A stretch of DNA of 64,000 nt, taken from Muscardinus avellanarius. Taxonomy: Eukaryota > Chordata > Mammalia > Rodentia > Gliridae. Shown in pieces: positions 1 to 10,326 of the stretch. The translations under genes and the position numbers were made by a program. The notes under the pieces were generated by a model. The model made no database searches. It worked only from the letters and a program-made list of their open reading frames with translations, and was not told where the DNA came from. The first letter of the stretch is position 1. Every line of letters begins with the position of its first letter. The stretch covers positions 34,825,529 through 34,889,528 of the forward strand of contig OY726565.1 in assembly GCA_963383645.1 (NCBI GenBank). The letters run 5' to 3'.

Positions 1-255
1 GACCCCCAAAGCTCAGGAAATTAAAATAAGAATTAATAAGTAGGATGGCAACAAACTAAAGAGTTTCTGCTCATCAAAAGAAATCATCAAGAGTCTAAAG
101 AGAAAGCCTACAGAATGGGACATCTTTACCAGCTATCCCTCTGACAAAGGTCTAATACCTAGAATATACAAAGAACTTAAAAAAAACTTTACACTAGAAA
201 AACAAATAACCCAATCAAGAAATGGGCAACTGAATTGAATAGACATTTCACAAAA
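1..255 (+). mobile_element. L1 ORF2 C-terminal fragment
   Basis: This stretch resembles the last third of mammalian L1 ORF2: a segment on choosing AAACTAAAGAGTTTCTG, the CTCTGACAAAGGTCTAATA block and the AATGGGCAACTGAATTGAATAG block occur in the usual L1 order. It is cut by the window edge at its 5' side and interrupted by a SINE on the other. Stops and indels are present, so it is a dead fragment. Confidence 0.75.
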
Positions 256-270
256 TAAGGTATACAAATG

Positions 271-450
271 GCCCAGCATGGTGGTGCATGTTTTTAATCC
301 CAGTATTCAGGAGGCTGAGACAGGAAGATCGTGGTTTGTGGACAGCCTCAGCTTTTACTTAGTGAGGCCCTTTGCAACTCAGTGAGATCCTGTTTCAAAA
401 TAAAGAATAAGAAATAGGACTGGGGTGTAGCTTGGAGTTTTCATTTGGGT
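271..450 (+). repeat. B1-ID dimeric SINE, older subfamily
   Basis: B1-like half (GGTGGTGCATG, CAGGAGGCTGAGACAGGAAG) joined to an ID-like half (ACTGGGGTGTAGCTTGGAG) through an A-rich linker. It lies at the end of the L1 fragment. Diverged copy. Confidence 0.8.
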
Positions 451-828
451 AAGCCTATTCATATATATTGGCTTAATTTCACATGCCAATAGCATTTTGC
501 ATTTGCCTACCTTAGAAGTAGTGTTCTATGGGAAATTGGTGGCAAATTCTTGTTTATATAAATGGACATCTCTCACCCCATGTCCTCCTGATGCAGGTTT
601 AGAGTTTGTAGTAAAATCCTACTACCTGGGAGGAAGTTCAAATACCTACTCAAATAGCATTCAGGTAGGAAATTTAGTTGAAGTCTGCAGAGAAGCCTAG
701 TTATTGAACTGCATTTTTTCAGGAAGTCCTTCCTCATTAGTTCTTGACAGCTTCACACAAGATTGAATATATTTTAAATAACTTGCTTTATTTTTCCCCA
801 CTGATTTAGTCACTTTCATGTGGTCTTT
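451..828. other. AT-rich single-copy DNA
   Basis: No gene, RNA or repeat recognised. The 67-codon open frame inside has no family features. Confidence 0.5.
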
Positions 829-944
829 CCAGGCTTGGTGGCACACACCTATAATCCCAATACTTGGGAGAAAAAAAAGTAGAAAGGGCTGAGGGTATAG
901 TTGGAGTTAGAATGCCCCAGGTTTCAGTTCCCAGTACCACCACC
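829..944 (+). repeat. B1-ID SINE with internal deletion
   Basis: The first about 40 bases of the B1 half run straight into an A run and the ID half (AGGGCTGAGGGTATAGTTGGAG...CCAGTACCACC). The middle of the B1 half is missing. Confidence 0.7.

Positions 945-1020
<76 letters not shown>
936..1020 (+). repeat. Compound microsatellite (CCA)n-(CAA)n-(CA)n
   Basis: The SINE tail has expanded into three successive simple repeats: CCA to about 960, CAA to about 976, then about 22 CA. Long reading frames here are low-complexity Thr/His/Val/Cys and not genes. Confidence 0.95.
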
Positions 1021-1021
<1 letters not shown>

Positions 1022-1530
1022 CTTTACCCACCATGCCTTCCTCTCTCTCCTAGTTCCTATTGGCAGGTGAGCTTAGAGTTATTGTGGATATTTTTGAGAT
1101 CTGGATAGGGGAAGATGAGATGAGTCATCAGTCTAGGTTTAGTAAGATGCATATAGTTGTCAGTCACTTCTACATGTAGCTGAACTATTATTAGGCCTTT
1201 TGGGGGTAGAAATAGCTTCAAGGAAAACTTTAACCAGAGTCATGACCAAAGTGAATAAGAATGTGTCTTTTGGTGGCCATTGTTGTAAATCTCAAAAGAA
1301 AACTCTGTGAACTTGATAATAAAATCAACTTTTGCTGCAAAAAGACTGAACTATACTTTTAGTCTCTCTAGAAAATGTTACACAATTGTCATAAAAAGTG
1401 ACCAAAGAGTAGAAAGCAAAAATTCAGAAAATTCATAGCATTAGGCAATAAATATATTATTCTAGATTTTAAAATTATGTGTGATGTGTCAATATTTTTG
1501 TATTTGATGTTATGATCTCTATCGTCTTAT
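1021..1530. other. Single-copy AT-rich DNA
   Basis: No coding, RNA or clear repeat signal seen. Confidence 0.5.
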
Positions 1531-2529
1531 TATTTATTTTTATACTTTCATTGGTGTATTTTAGTCTCATAACGTAGTTCAGAGTGATAGTGACATACAT
1601 ACAAATAGCACTTGGTGAGCTTCTCCCTAGTTCCCTTTCTACTCCCTCCTCTTCATACATGATGTTGAGATGGGCACTGATAAAGTTGCTTATGTAAACT
1701 ACACCAATGGAAGCATTTTCTTCATTAATTTTCTTTCCTTCACTCCCACATTCTCCCTCTAGCTCCCCTCCATCACTCTACTAGGGTTTGTCCTCCTTTG
1801 AAGTCCCTCTGCTATCCCGATTACTCCCTAGCTTCCACATATGAGAGAAAACATGACTCTTCACTCTCTGTATTGCCTAATGTCACTTAACATGATATTC
1901 TCCAGGTCCATCATTTTCCTGCAAATAACATAATTTTGTTCTTCTTTATTAATGAGTAGAATTCCATTGTGTAGCCCATAATTTTGTAATCCATTCATCT
2001 GTTGATAGATACCTGCTTTGGTCTCACAATCTGGCTCTTGTGAATTGTGCTGCTATAATCATGAATATGTAGGTATCAATATAATGTTCAGTTTTTTTTT
2101 GAAAAATACCCAGCAGTGATATAAATGGATCATGTGGAAGATACATTCCTACTTTTCTGAAGAATCTCCACATTGATTTCCTTAGCAGCTGCTATAATTT
2201 GCAACCCCAGCATAGTGTATATGAGTTTCTATTTCCCCAAGTCCTCACTAACATTTATTGTTGTTTGACTTCTTGATGATTGTCATTCTAATTGGGATCG
2301 GATGGAATTTCAGTGTAGTTTTGATTTGCGTCTCTCTGAATGTTAATTATTATGAGTATTTTTTCATGTATATATTGGCCATTTTAATTTCTTTTTTTGT
2401 GAAGTGTCTATTGATAGTTCAATTGACTATTTCTTGATTGGTTTGTTGTTTTAGTGTTAAGCCTTTCAAGTACTTTGTATATTCTAAGTATTAGTCCCCT
2501 ATTAGAGAAGTAGCTGGCAAAGATCTCCC

Positions 2530-2672
2530 AGTTAGATGTGGTGGTGCACATTTGTAATTCCATTACTTGGGAGGCAGTGACAGAAGGATAGCAAGTTTCT
2601 GGCCAGCCTTAGCAACTTGTGAGGCCCTCTGCCACTTTGTGAGGCCGTTTCAGAAAAAATAAAAATAAAAAA
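2530..2672 (+). repeat. B1-like SINE inside L1
   Basis: B1-type half (GTGGTGGTGCACATTTGTAA) with an A-rich tail. It interrupts L1 sequence, which resumes at about 2680. Confidence 0.7.
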
Positions 2673-2772
2673 AATATTTTTTCATTCTGTAGGCTATCTC
2701 TGTAGATTTATGATGGTTTCTTTTGCTGCACATAAACTTTTTGATTTAATACAATCCCATTTCTTAATTTTT

Positions 2773-2981
2773 TTTCTTTTTGTGATACGGGGATGGAACC
2801 CAGAGACATTCTACCACTGAGCTACAACCCCAGCCCTATTTTTATTCTTTATTTTGAAACAGGGTCTCACTGAGTTGCAAAGGGCCTCACTAAGTAGCTG
2901 AGGCTGTTTGTGAACTGTGATCCTCCTGTCTCAGTCTTCTGAATGTTGGGATTACCAGCATGCGCCACCACACCCATCTTC
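2773..2981 (-). repeat. B1-ID SINE inside L1
   Basis: On the plus strand a T run, then the ID half reversed (GGGGATGGAACCCAGAG) and the B1 half reversed (GGGATTACCAGCATGCGCC). L1 sequence continues on both sides. Confidence 0.85.
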
Positions 2982-3297
2982 CATTTATTAATTTTTGTTT
3001 TAATTTCCTGAGCTTTGGGGGTCTTATTGGTGAAGTTTCTAGCTGTGCCTGTATGTTGAAGTGTTTAACCCTCCTCTAGCAATTTCAAAGTCTCTACTTT
3101 TCAGGTCTTGAGTTGACTCTTCTTCAGGGTGAGAGGCTAGTGTTCAATTCCACTTTTATACAAATGGATAACCAGTTTTCCCAACACCATTTTTTGAAAA
3201 GATAGTCTTCTGTTCAATGTGTGTCTTTGCCACCTTTGTCAAAAACTGATTGGCTCTAAGCATGTGGATTTGTTTCTGTATTTTCTGTTCTATTACA

Positions 3298-3482
3298 CTA
3301 TATACATATATATGTATATATATATGTATATATATATGTATATATATATGTATATATATGTATATATATGTATATGTATATGTATGTATATATATATGTA
3401 TATATATGTATATGTATATATACATATATACATATATATATATATATACATATATACAAAACATATATATATATATGTTTTG
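3298..3482. repeat. TA/TG microsatellite with terminal palindrome
   Basis: About 180 bp of alternating TATATATG / CATATATA. It ends in a perfect 26-bp palindrome at 3457-3482 (CAAAAC, TA core, GTTTTG). It sits at the 5' truncation point of the L1. Open frames on both strands read as Tyr/Ile low complexity. Confidence 0.95.
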
Positions 3483-3522
3483 GGTCCACTTTTATCATTT
3501 TAAATAAACATTTGTTTATATG

Positions 3523-3706
3523 CTTTTTATGGCATTGGAGATTGACCTCAGGGGTGTTCTACGTCCAAGCTATATCTCAGTCCTATTTCATATTTTATTT
3601 GAAAACAGGGTATCACTAAATTGCTGTGAGCCTTTCTAAATCTGAGACTGGCTGCAAACCTGAGGATCTCATTTGTCTCCCAAATACTGTGATTACATTT
3701 TATTTT
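3523..3706 (-). repeat. Diverged B1-ID SINE
   Basis: ID half reversed (GGCATTGGAGATTGACCTCA), then a degraded B1 half ending ACTGTGATTACA. Confidence 0.65.
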
Positions 3707-3983
3707 TTATTTTTTTTCAGAGACATAGACAGAAGTTTACTTAGGAAAGTAGAAGATACATTGTAATGCCTAGTTCAAGAAGTCCCCAAAGACCACCAGG
3801 GAGACCGTCACCATATGCAAGAGGAAAGAACCTTTATTTGGGCTTAAGCTTGGGCTCTCAGACCTCACCAATGCAGCGGATCCGTACAAAGAGCCCCCAG
3901 CATCAGTTAGACAAAGCTTTTTACTGCAGTTAGGGTAGGGGTAGGGGAATTCCAATTTAGCAATTCCATGATTGGACGACGAC

Positions 3984-4020
<37 letters not shown>

Positions 4021-4197
4021 TTGGTGGTACTGGGGATGGAACCTTTCCAACTCTGGGCTACACTCTCAGACCTATTTTATATTTTTATTTGGAAACAGGG
4101 TCTCTTAAGCCAGTGAGACTGGCTTCGAACCTGCACAATTCTCCTGTGTCTGCCTCCCAAGCGCAGGGATTACAAGCATGCGCCACCATGCCCGACA
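3984..4197 (-). repeat. B1-ID SINE, young subfamily, in 3' LTR (first of pair)
   Basis: ATT microsatellite tail at 3984-4020, then TTTTGGTGGTACTGGGGATG and the B1 half to GCCACCATGCCCGAC. It lies between LTR sequence resembling ATTGGACGACGACT and ATTGGGCGACT, which look like its target duplication. Confidence 0.9.
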
Positions 4198-4207
4198 TTG
4201 GGCGACT

Positions 4208-4397
4208 TTTTTTTTTTTGGTGGTACTGGAGTTCCAGTACCCTTCTAATTCTGGGCTACACTCCCAGACCTATTTTTTAATACTTTTATTTGTAAACAGG
4301 GTCTCTTAAACCAGTGCGGCTGGCTTTGAACCTGCCCGATTTTCCTGTCTCCACCTCCCAAGCGCGGAGATTACAAGCATGCGCCACCACGCCCGGC
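4208..4397 (-). repeat. B1-ID SINE, young subfamily, in 3' LTR (second of pair)
   Basis: Flanked by an exact 10-bp duplication TTGGGCGACT (4198-4207 and 4398-4407). The left copy is also the right flank of the previous SINE, so this one entered the same site later. Confidence 0.93.
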
Positions 4398-4534
4398 TTG
4401 GGCGACTGACTTTTAAGCAGGGCTGATTTGGTGCAAGGAGATCGGCCCATAATGACCACATCAGCTTAAGCATTTTATCTATTGTAGCCAGGGACCTTAT
4501 AACAAAATGGAATCAGAACTGTCAGGGTTCTTCA

Positions 4535-4548
4535 TTTCTCCCTTCTCT
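4535..4548 (-). promoter_or_regulatory. Polypurine tract of the provirus
   Basis: On the minus strand AGAGAAGGGAGAAA directly precedes the TGAAGAACC start of the 3' LTR. This is the expected plus-strand DNA primer for reverse transcription and it fixes the LTR boundary. Confidence 0.9.
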
Positions 4549-4563
4549 TATAACAAGGCCCAA

Positions 4564-6608
4564 CTATAGATCTTGGACATCAAGCCTATCTAAGGGTTTG
4601 TATTGTGACCAAAGAACCAATAGCTGTACAGCATTTATTCGTTCTGTAATGAAAGCCATTAATCTATTAATAATGCAAGAACCCAAGGTTAAAATTAGTA
4701 TCAGGAGAAATAAAGGTCCTGCCATCACAGTAAGTAAAGTAGTTAGCCAAGGAGACCATGAAAACAAATACTCATACCAGTTTTGATTTTGGATCCTGTC
4801 GTTTTTTTCTTTTTTGTAATCTTTTTTCTGAGGACAGCAAGGGAATCTTTAATGACCCTGGAATGGTTGACATTTTTCTCCTAAGGCTGCACAAAGGCCT
4901 CCTTGCTGGAGAAATAGGAGGTCGATCCCCCTCCTGTTTTGAAGGGTGATTTCTGCTAGAGATGAAAGGAACTCTTCTATGTGTTTGAGGGAGGCCTCTA
5001 TCTCCTTAAGATCTGCATCTATTGCAGCCTAAAGGGAGTAATAATTTTTGGACTGAAGTACCAGTGCAGAAGTCCCAGCACCCACTGCCCCAATTCCCAG
5101 AAGGGTGGAGAGGACAATAGCGGTTGTTATAAGTTCTCTCTTAGGGCATTTTGGGGAGTAGGTCACTAATCCCTTATTTCCTTTTCTAAACAATAGAGTA
5201 TGTGGGGTAACCAGCTGAGTTAGTATATAGAAATCTTGGGTCCGGTTCAGTACCATGGTGTGTATACAGGGTACCAGACATACATACCCACTATGTGTTT
5301 CTTGGTGGCACTAAATATCCCGAGGCCAGCGGGACTACTGCTGCCTGGCTACTCAGGTTTTGATATGTTTTTGTTATTGGCTTGCCTGGAGGTCAGAGAC
5401 ACAGACCTTGTCCTGACATGCTCCAGAGAGTTACTCTTCCTGTTTCAACTTTAGACAACCACTGGCACTGGCCTGTGTCCTCAGTATAGGTAAAATTGCC
5501 AATCCATTATAGTAAGGGGGTTGGGTAGCTAACCCAAACCCACAATCTTTGGTTAGGGCTGGGTCAGACTGGTTAAGAAGTAAAAAAGAAGCTTCAAGGA
5601 GGTAGATGGCCCTAAAGCAGGGGTAGGCCTAATAATTGCATTGGAATAGTCACAGTTATTTGGTTGTGGTGACTGGTGATCTGGGTGGCAAGGATGTCAC
5701 CGACAGAGCTGCCTGGGTAGATAGGTGTGACCTTTGGGGGTGCCTCATGGTGGGGTTGGGGTTCCGTTCATAGATGCATGGTAAACAGGATACCAGGGTC
5801 TAACCTCTAGCTATATAAGTGTGGTCCCATGTGAGGCTGCATTCCCACTTAGGCCAGTTAGTAGTCCCTTTACCTTTGTCAGTAAACCTGACAACTGCAA
5901 ATCTGCCCCTTTTAGACATTTGTATAAGGTCATCTTTAACAAGAGCTATCCATGAGATGTGCCCAGTAGATACACAATCCCAGCTAGCACAAAAGTAGTG
6001 CCCCCCCCCCTTTTGCTTAGGACTTCCATTGGACCCTGGGCAAACATAAAATTGAAGAGAGTCAAAAGTACAATGTGCAGTCATCGTCTTGGGATGAAGC
6101 CCACTTATGAATGTCTCTCAGTCCCAGAAATTTACCTACCCAAATGCATAGATTAAACTGGAGCTCCGGATACCAAGTTCCTTGAGGTGCTGTCTTGGAT
6201 GTCGCAAACAAGGTCCTACCAGTGGCTGTCTCACTGATCGTCCAGGTAAGATTCAGGGCCCTGTGGGGAGACAGGAAGGCTGCACTTGGTATAGCTAAGG
6301 GAAAGAATAAGAGGAAAGTTACTAGTGGGTCCTTTTTGTCCTTTTTTTTTTTTTTTTTTTGGTGGTACTGGGGTTCCTGGAAGCCCTTCTACCTCCGGGC
6401 TACACTCCCAGACCTATTTTTACATTTTTATTTGGAAACAGGGTCTCCTAAGCCAGCGCATGCGGCTGGCTTCGAACCTGCACGATCCTCCTGTCTCTGC
6501 CTCCCAAGCGTGGGGATTACAAGCATGCACCACCACGACCGACCTTTTTGTTCTTTTTTAAAACAAATTTTTAGGGGATTGGTTGGGTCTTTGGTGAGCT
6601 GCCATCAT
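4564..6608 (-). pseudogene. env: env remnant (SU and TM), gammaretroviral type
   Basis: The surface/fusion glycoprotein gene of the provirus. In coding order: a possible ATG pair at 6608-6603, a signal-peptide region cut by a SINE (6342-6544), an SU body (about 6250-5250) with a readable cysteine-rich block at 5800-6084, a basic SU/TM junction near 5130-5120, a hydrophobic fusion-peptide-like stretch (about 5120-5060), the region corresponding to the conserved TM ectodomain motif (about 4945-4893), a C-X6-C pair (Cys codons 4891-4893 and 4870-4872), and a hydrophobic anchor with short tail (about 4767-4567) ending in TAG at 4564-4566. Damage: several frameshifts and stops. The SU position where the family has a CXXC motif reads C-G-F-G (5544-5533), and the third Cys of the TM CX6CC motif is Gln (4867-4869). 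Not functional. Confidence 0.85.
6342..6544 (-). repeat. B1-ID SINE, young subfamily, at the start of env
   Basis: T run 6342-6360, TGGTGGTACTGGGGTTCCTG, then the B1 half. Near-identical 11-bp flanks CCTTTTTGTCC (6331-6341) and CCTTTTTGTTC (6543-6553). It divides the env signal-peptide region from its start. Confidence 0.92.
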
Positions 6609-6631
6609 TGTAGGTTGTCTACCTCAGCAGA

Positions 6632-9600
6632 TCAAATGTGGGTATGATGAACCCAGGCAGCAATCCTGTCGACTTTGACTTGGTGGGTGTGGTCAGGATC
6701 AAAATGTAGGGTCCTTTCCAGTGCGACTGGAGAATTTCTCAGCAATGTCTGGGTACAAAGACCCAGTTTCCTGGCTGATAGCTGTGAGGGGTAGGAGGAA
6801 GAGCTGCTTCATATATAGCTTTAAGACATGGCCACAAATTTTTTCTGGTATGAGCTATCATTTTGAGAGAATCAAACAGTTGTTGATTATCAAATTTAGC
6901 AACCAATTTGGCTTTTAGGTTAGGCAAAATGGGGGGTGGTCTCCTGAACATAATTTCATAAGGAGTCAACCCTAGTATACAAAGGGTATTATGAACCCTA
7001 TATAAGGCATAGAGGAGAAGAGCCACCCAGTCTCCTCCAGTCTCCATGCTTAATTTAGTAAGGGTCTCCTTTAAAGTTCTGTTCATACATTCTACCTGTC
7101 CTGAACTCTGGGGCCTGTATATACAATGTAATTTCTAATCTGCCCCCAAAATTCGGAATAATTCTTGTGTCACCTGAAAGGTGAAAACTGGCCCATTGTC
7201 TGAGCTCAAGAGTGTAGAAATACCATACTTTGGGAAGATGTCTTCGAGTAATTTTAGTCACCGTCTGGGCCATCTTATGTTTGGTAAAGTAGGCCTTGGT
7301 CCATCATGAAAAAGTATCTACCAAGACTATAAGATATGTGTATCCTGCCGGGCGTGGTGGTTCACGCTTGTAATCCCCGCGCTTGGGAGGCAGAGACAGG
7401 AGGATCGCGCAGGTTTGAAGCAAGCCGCGGGTGCTGGCTTAGGAGACCCTGTATCCAAATAAAAATGTAAAAATAGGTCTGGGAGTGTAGCCCGGAGGTA
7501 GAAGAACTTCCAGGATCCCCAGTACCACACACACACAAAAAGATATGTATATCCATACTGCCAGGCTTAATTTCAGTGAAGTCCATCTCCCACTGGGCTC
7601 CAGGTTTAGAGCCTCTCAGTCGGGTTCCTTGTTCCTTGGGTCCATTATCTGCATTTGTGAGTCTGCAGCTTAGGTATTTACTAGCCTATTTGTTCAACTA
7701 GCAGCCTAAAGTTAAGAACTTTCAGGTGAGCTCTGTATAACAAGTCTTCTGTCTTCCTGATTCCCAAATAAGTGGATCGATGTATGTGAAGGAGCAATTT
7801 TTGTGCCAAATGGCTGGGCAAGATTATTCTACAATCTCCAGTCAACCACCAGTCTTTAGGCTTTTGAACCATTGGACGTTTGTGTATTAGTTTTAGGTCT
7901 TCTGGGCTAAAGACAAGTCTTGTAGGGCAGGGGCGCCTGGGTCAGGCAACATCAGTGCCATCACTGTTATGGGGTTTTTTAGAGCTGCTTCTTTAGAGGC
8001 TACTTCTGCCCTTTGCTTTCCCCATGCAATGGGATTGCCTGCCCTCAGGTGTCAGAACAATGAATGATCACCAACTTAGCTGGGAGCCATAAGGCGGCCA
8101 GCAAATTCAAAATTTTTTGTCTGTTTTTGATAGTCTTTCCTTCTGCAGTGAGTAGCCCCTGCTCCCTGTAGGTGGCCCCATGCACATGTGCCACATGTGA
8201 AGGCATATCAACTGTTTATGTAGACGTTGATCTTTTTGCTTTTCCCCATCTCTAAAGCTTTCATTAGGGCTATTAGTTCAGCCCTATGACTGAGGTGTCC
8301 TCTGGCAGAGCCATGGCCCACAAAGTCTCTGTATCTGTTACTACGGCTGCCCCCACGTACCTTACGCCTTCTCTGATAAAGCTGCTGCCATCTGTGAACC
8401 ATGTAGCCTCTGCATCAGGCAAGGGTTGATCACTCAAATCTTCTCTGAGCCCATGGACTTGGCTCAGAATCTCTGCACAGTCATGTAGGGGGCATCCAAG
8501 TCTGGATCTGCCAGCTGAGTAGCTGGATTCAAGGCAGTGCTTGGCAAGAACTGGATACATGGGGGGTTAAGGAGCAGGCTTTGATAATGAGTCATGCAGG
8601 CATTGCTCATCCACCAGTCAGAGAGTTTTTGAGCACCCCTTCTACAGCATGGGGGTGGTAATAACAAGTTCTTGGCCCAGAGTGAGCTTATCAGCATCTT
8701 TGACCAGTAAGGCAGTGACTGTGATGATTCGCAGACAAGGGGGCCACCTAGCTGCCACTGGGTCTAGCTTCTTCCCAGAGATAGGCCACAGGCCTGTTCC
8801 AACGCCCAAGGGTCTGAGTCAGAATTCCCTTGGCTACTCCCTTCCTCTTAGCAATATACTGATAGAAAGGTTTTGTTAAGTCCAGAAGTCCCAATGCTGC
8901 TGCTGATAAGAGAGCCTGTTTAATCTGGGAAAAGACTTTTTCTTCTATCTCAGTCCACTTAAATGGCTCTTTTTCTCTAGTGGCCTCATATAGGGGTTGA
9001 GCCAACTCAGAAAAACCAGGGATCCACAGATGGCAGAATCCTGCCAAGCCCAAGAGCTCTCACTTCCTGCTGGGAAGTGGGAGTAGGGATTTTCAATACA
9101 GTCTCTTTTCTGGCTTCAGACAGCCACCTCTGCCCTTCCCTTAGTGCATATCCCCAATAGGTTACCTCTTCTTGACCTATTTTTGCCCTTTTAGCAGATG
9201 CCCTGTAGCCCAGTGCTCCGAATGTGGTGAGCAGGTCCTCTGTTCCCTTCTGGCAATCTCTGGCAGATTCAGAGGCTATTAAAATATCATCTACATTTTG
9301 TAGGAGAGTGACATGGGGATGTTCTCACCGGTACTCACCCAAATCTTTGTGTAGGGCTTCATCAAAGATGCTAGGTGAATTTTTTTTATCTTTGAGATAG
9401 CCTAGTCCAGGTGAGTTGCCCATTAAAACCCTCTTTGGGGTCATGCCACTCAAAGGCAAACAGAGGTTGGCTCTGGGGGTGCCAAGGATAAACTAAAGGA
9501 GACATCTTTAGGTCCCAAACAGTCTACCACACATGGAAGGGAGTCAGAGAGCTCAAGAGTAAGTAAGGGTTAGGGATGGTAGGATGGATGTCCATCACTC

Positions 9601-10323
9601 TCTTGTTAACTTCCTGGAGATCTTGAACTGGCCCATAGTCATTCAAATTTGGCTTTTCACAGGCAATAAGGGAGCTTTCTTTCATGGGGACTGGCAATGG
9701 ACCGATATGCCCAGGGCCACGAAGCATCTAATGTGAGGCTCGATTCCTTGCCTTGTCTCTCTGGACATAGGGTACTGTCTTACTCTGGTTGGACTCACAC
9801 CAGGTTTGAGTTCCACTAAGATTGGTGCCTGATGAGCGGCTAGCCCCATGCCCCCAGTCTCAGCCCAAGCAGTTGGGAATTTAATTAGCCAGCCTTTTAT
9901 TTTTTTCCAGGGGAGTACCAATCAATTTTTAGAGCAGCCAATATTCATCCTCCAATTGAATCATCAACACTTGTATGGGGCTCCCTGTTTGATCAGTCAC
10001 CTGGGGCTTTTCATTTATGAAGGATGTTTGTGCCCCAAATTGGGTTAATAAATCTCTCCCAGGAGTGGGTATGGACATTCTGGTATGACCATGAAAGAGT
10101 GGGATACCCGGCCCGTTATGAGGTCCACGGTTCTTCGGGTAGTCCATGAATATTTGTTTGTACTAGTAGCCCTTTGTACCCAAGACTTTTTACTAGACAA
10201 TTTGCCCAGGGCCTGAGTCAAAACCAAATGTTGGGCTCCAGTATTGACCAGAAAGTCAGTGGGCTTCCCCTCCACTCTGAGAGTTACCCTGGGTTCAGGG
10301 AGGGGTTCTGAACCCTGTCTCCC
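6632..10323 (-). pseudogene. pol: pro-pol remnant (protease, RT, RNase H, integrase)
   Basis: The enzyme precursor of the provirus, starting just after the gag UAG. Protease: the catalytic triad position reads Asn-Thr-Gly, codon AAT at 10243-10245 instead of Asp; the flap region follows in another frame. RT fingers/palm at about 9920-9520; the polymerase Y-V-D-D box reads N-V-D-D at 9286-9297. Connection domain 9053-8748. RNase H 8560-8200 has the first catalytic Asp (Thr-Asp-Gly-Ser) and the Glu, but the later Asp-Ser is Asn-Ser (AAC, 8214-8216), followed by a stop. Integrase 8050-6632: a partial zinc-binding N-terminus (7872-7681), then Asp 7581-7583, Asp 7198-7200 and Glu 7090-7092 with the D,D-35-E spacing kept, and a C-terminal G-P-Y element near 6720. 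A SINE lies between the first two Asp residues. Several frameshifts and stops; non-functional. Confidence 0.9.
7347..7540 (+). repeat. B1-ID SINE, young subfamily, in integrase
   Basis: GCCGGGCGTGGTGGTTCACG to a CACACACAAAA tail. 14-bp flanking duplication AGATATGTGTATCC / AGATATGTATATCC (7332-7345, 7541-7554). It lies opposite in strand to the provirus. Confidence 0.95.
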
Positions 10324-10326
10324 CTA
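10324..10326 (-). promoter_or_regulatory. gag-pol UAG, likely readthrough codon
   Basis: The minus strand reads AAC-TAG-GGG-AGA-CAG-GG between the nucleocapsid end and the protease. Gammaretroviruses make Gag-Pol by suppressing a UAG followed by a purine-rich spacer and pseudoknot; the order and the downstream AGACAGGG fit that arrangement. I have not tested pseudoknot folding. Confidence 0.75.

Larger units (their letters stand above)
1535..3298 (-). mobile_element. L1 fragment (3' UTR and ORF2 C-terminal part), minus strand
   Basis: Read on the minus strand this is the 3' UTR and distal ORF2 of an L1. The end near 1545 reads as the AATACACCAATGAAA-type L1 terminus. Recognisable plus-strand landmarks are TCCTGCAAATAACATAATTT, GTGAATTGTGCTGCTATAAT, GTGAAGTGTCTATTGATAG and TTGAAAAGATAGTCTTCTG. 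Two SINEs split it. Many stops; 5'-truncated by the microsatellite at about 3300. Confidence 0.85.
3762..4534 (-). repeat. Provirus 3' LTR, interrupted by two SINEs
   Basis: It matches the LTR at 11070-11411 in two blocks, 3762-3980 and about 4398-4534. The gap holds two SINEs in a row. Without them it is about 345 bp, the same length as the other LTR. It begins TGTAATG and ends GGGTTCTTCA on the plus strand. Confidence 0.92.

Noticed and set aside
3156..3619. Tyr/Ile-rich frames resembling membrane peptides
   Set aside because: Translations of the TATATG satellite on both strands.
4564..6608. A domesticated (syncytin-like) env gene
   Set aside because: Multiple frameshifts and stops, a SINE in the signal peptide and altered disulfide motifs; no long env frame remains.
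6195..6647. 150-codon plus-strand frame
   Set aside because: It crosses a reversed SINE and antisense env; the recurring W-Y-W-G-S-W-K-P-F-Y peptide is what every young SINE encodes when read backwards.
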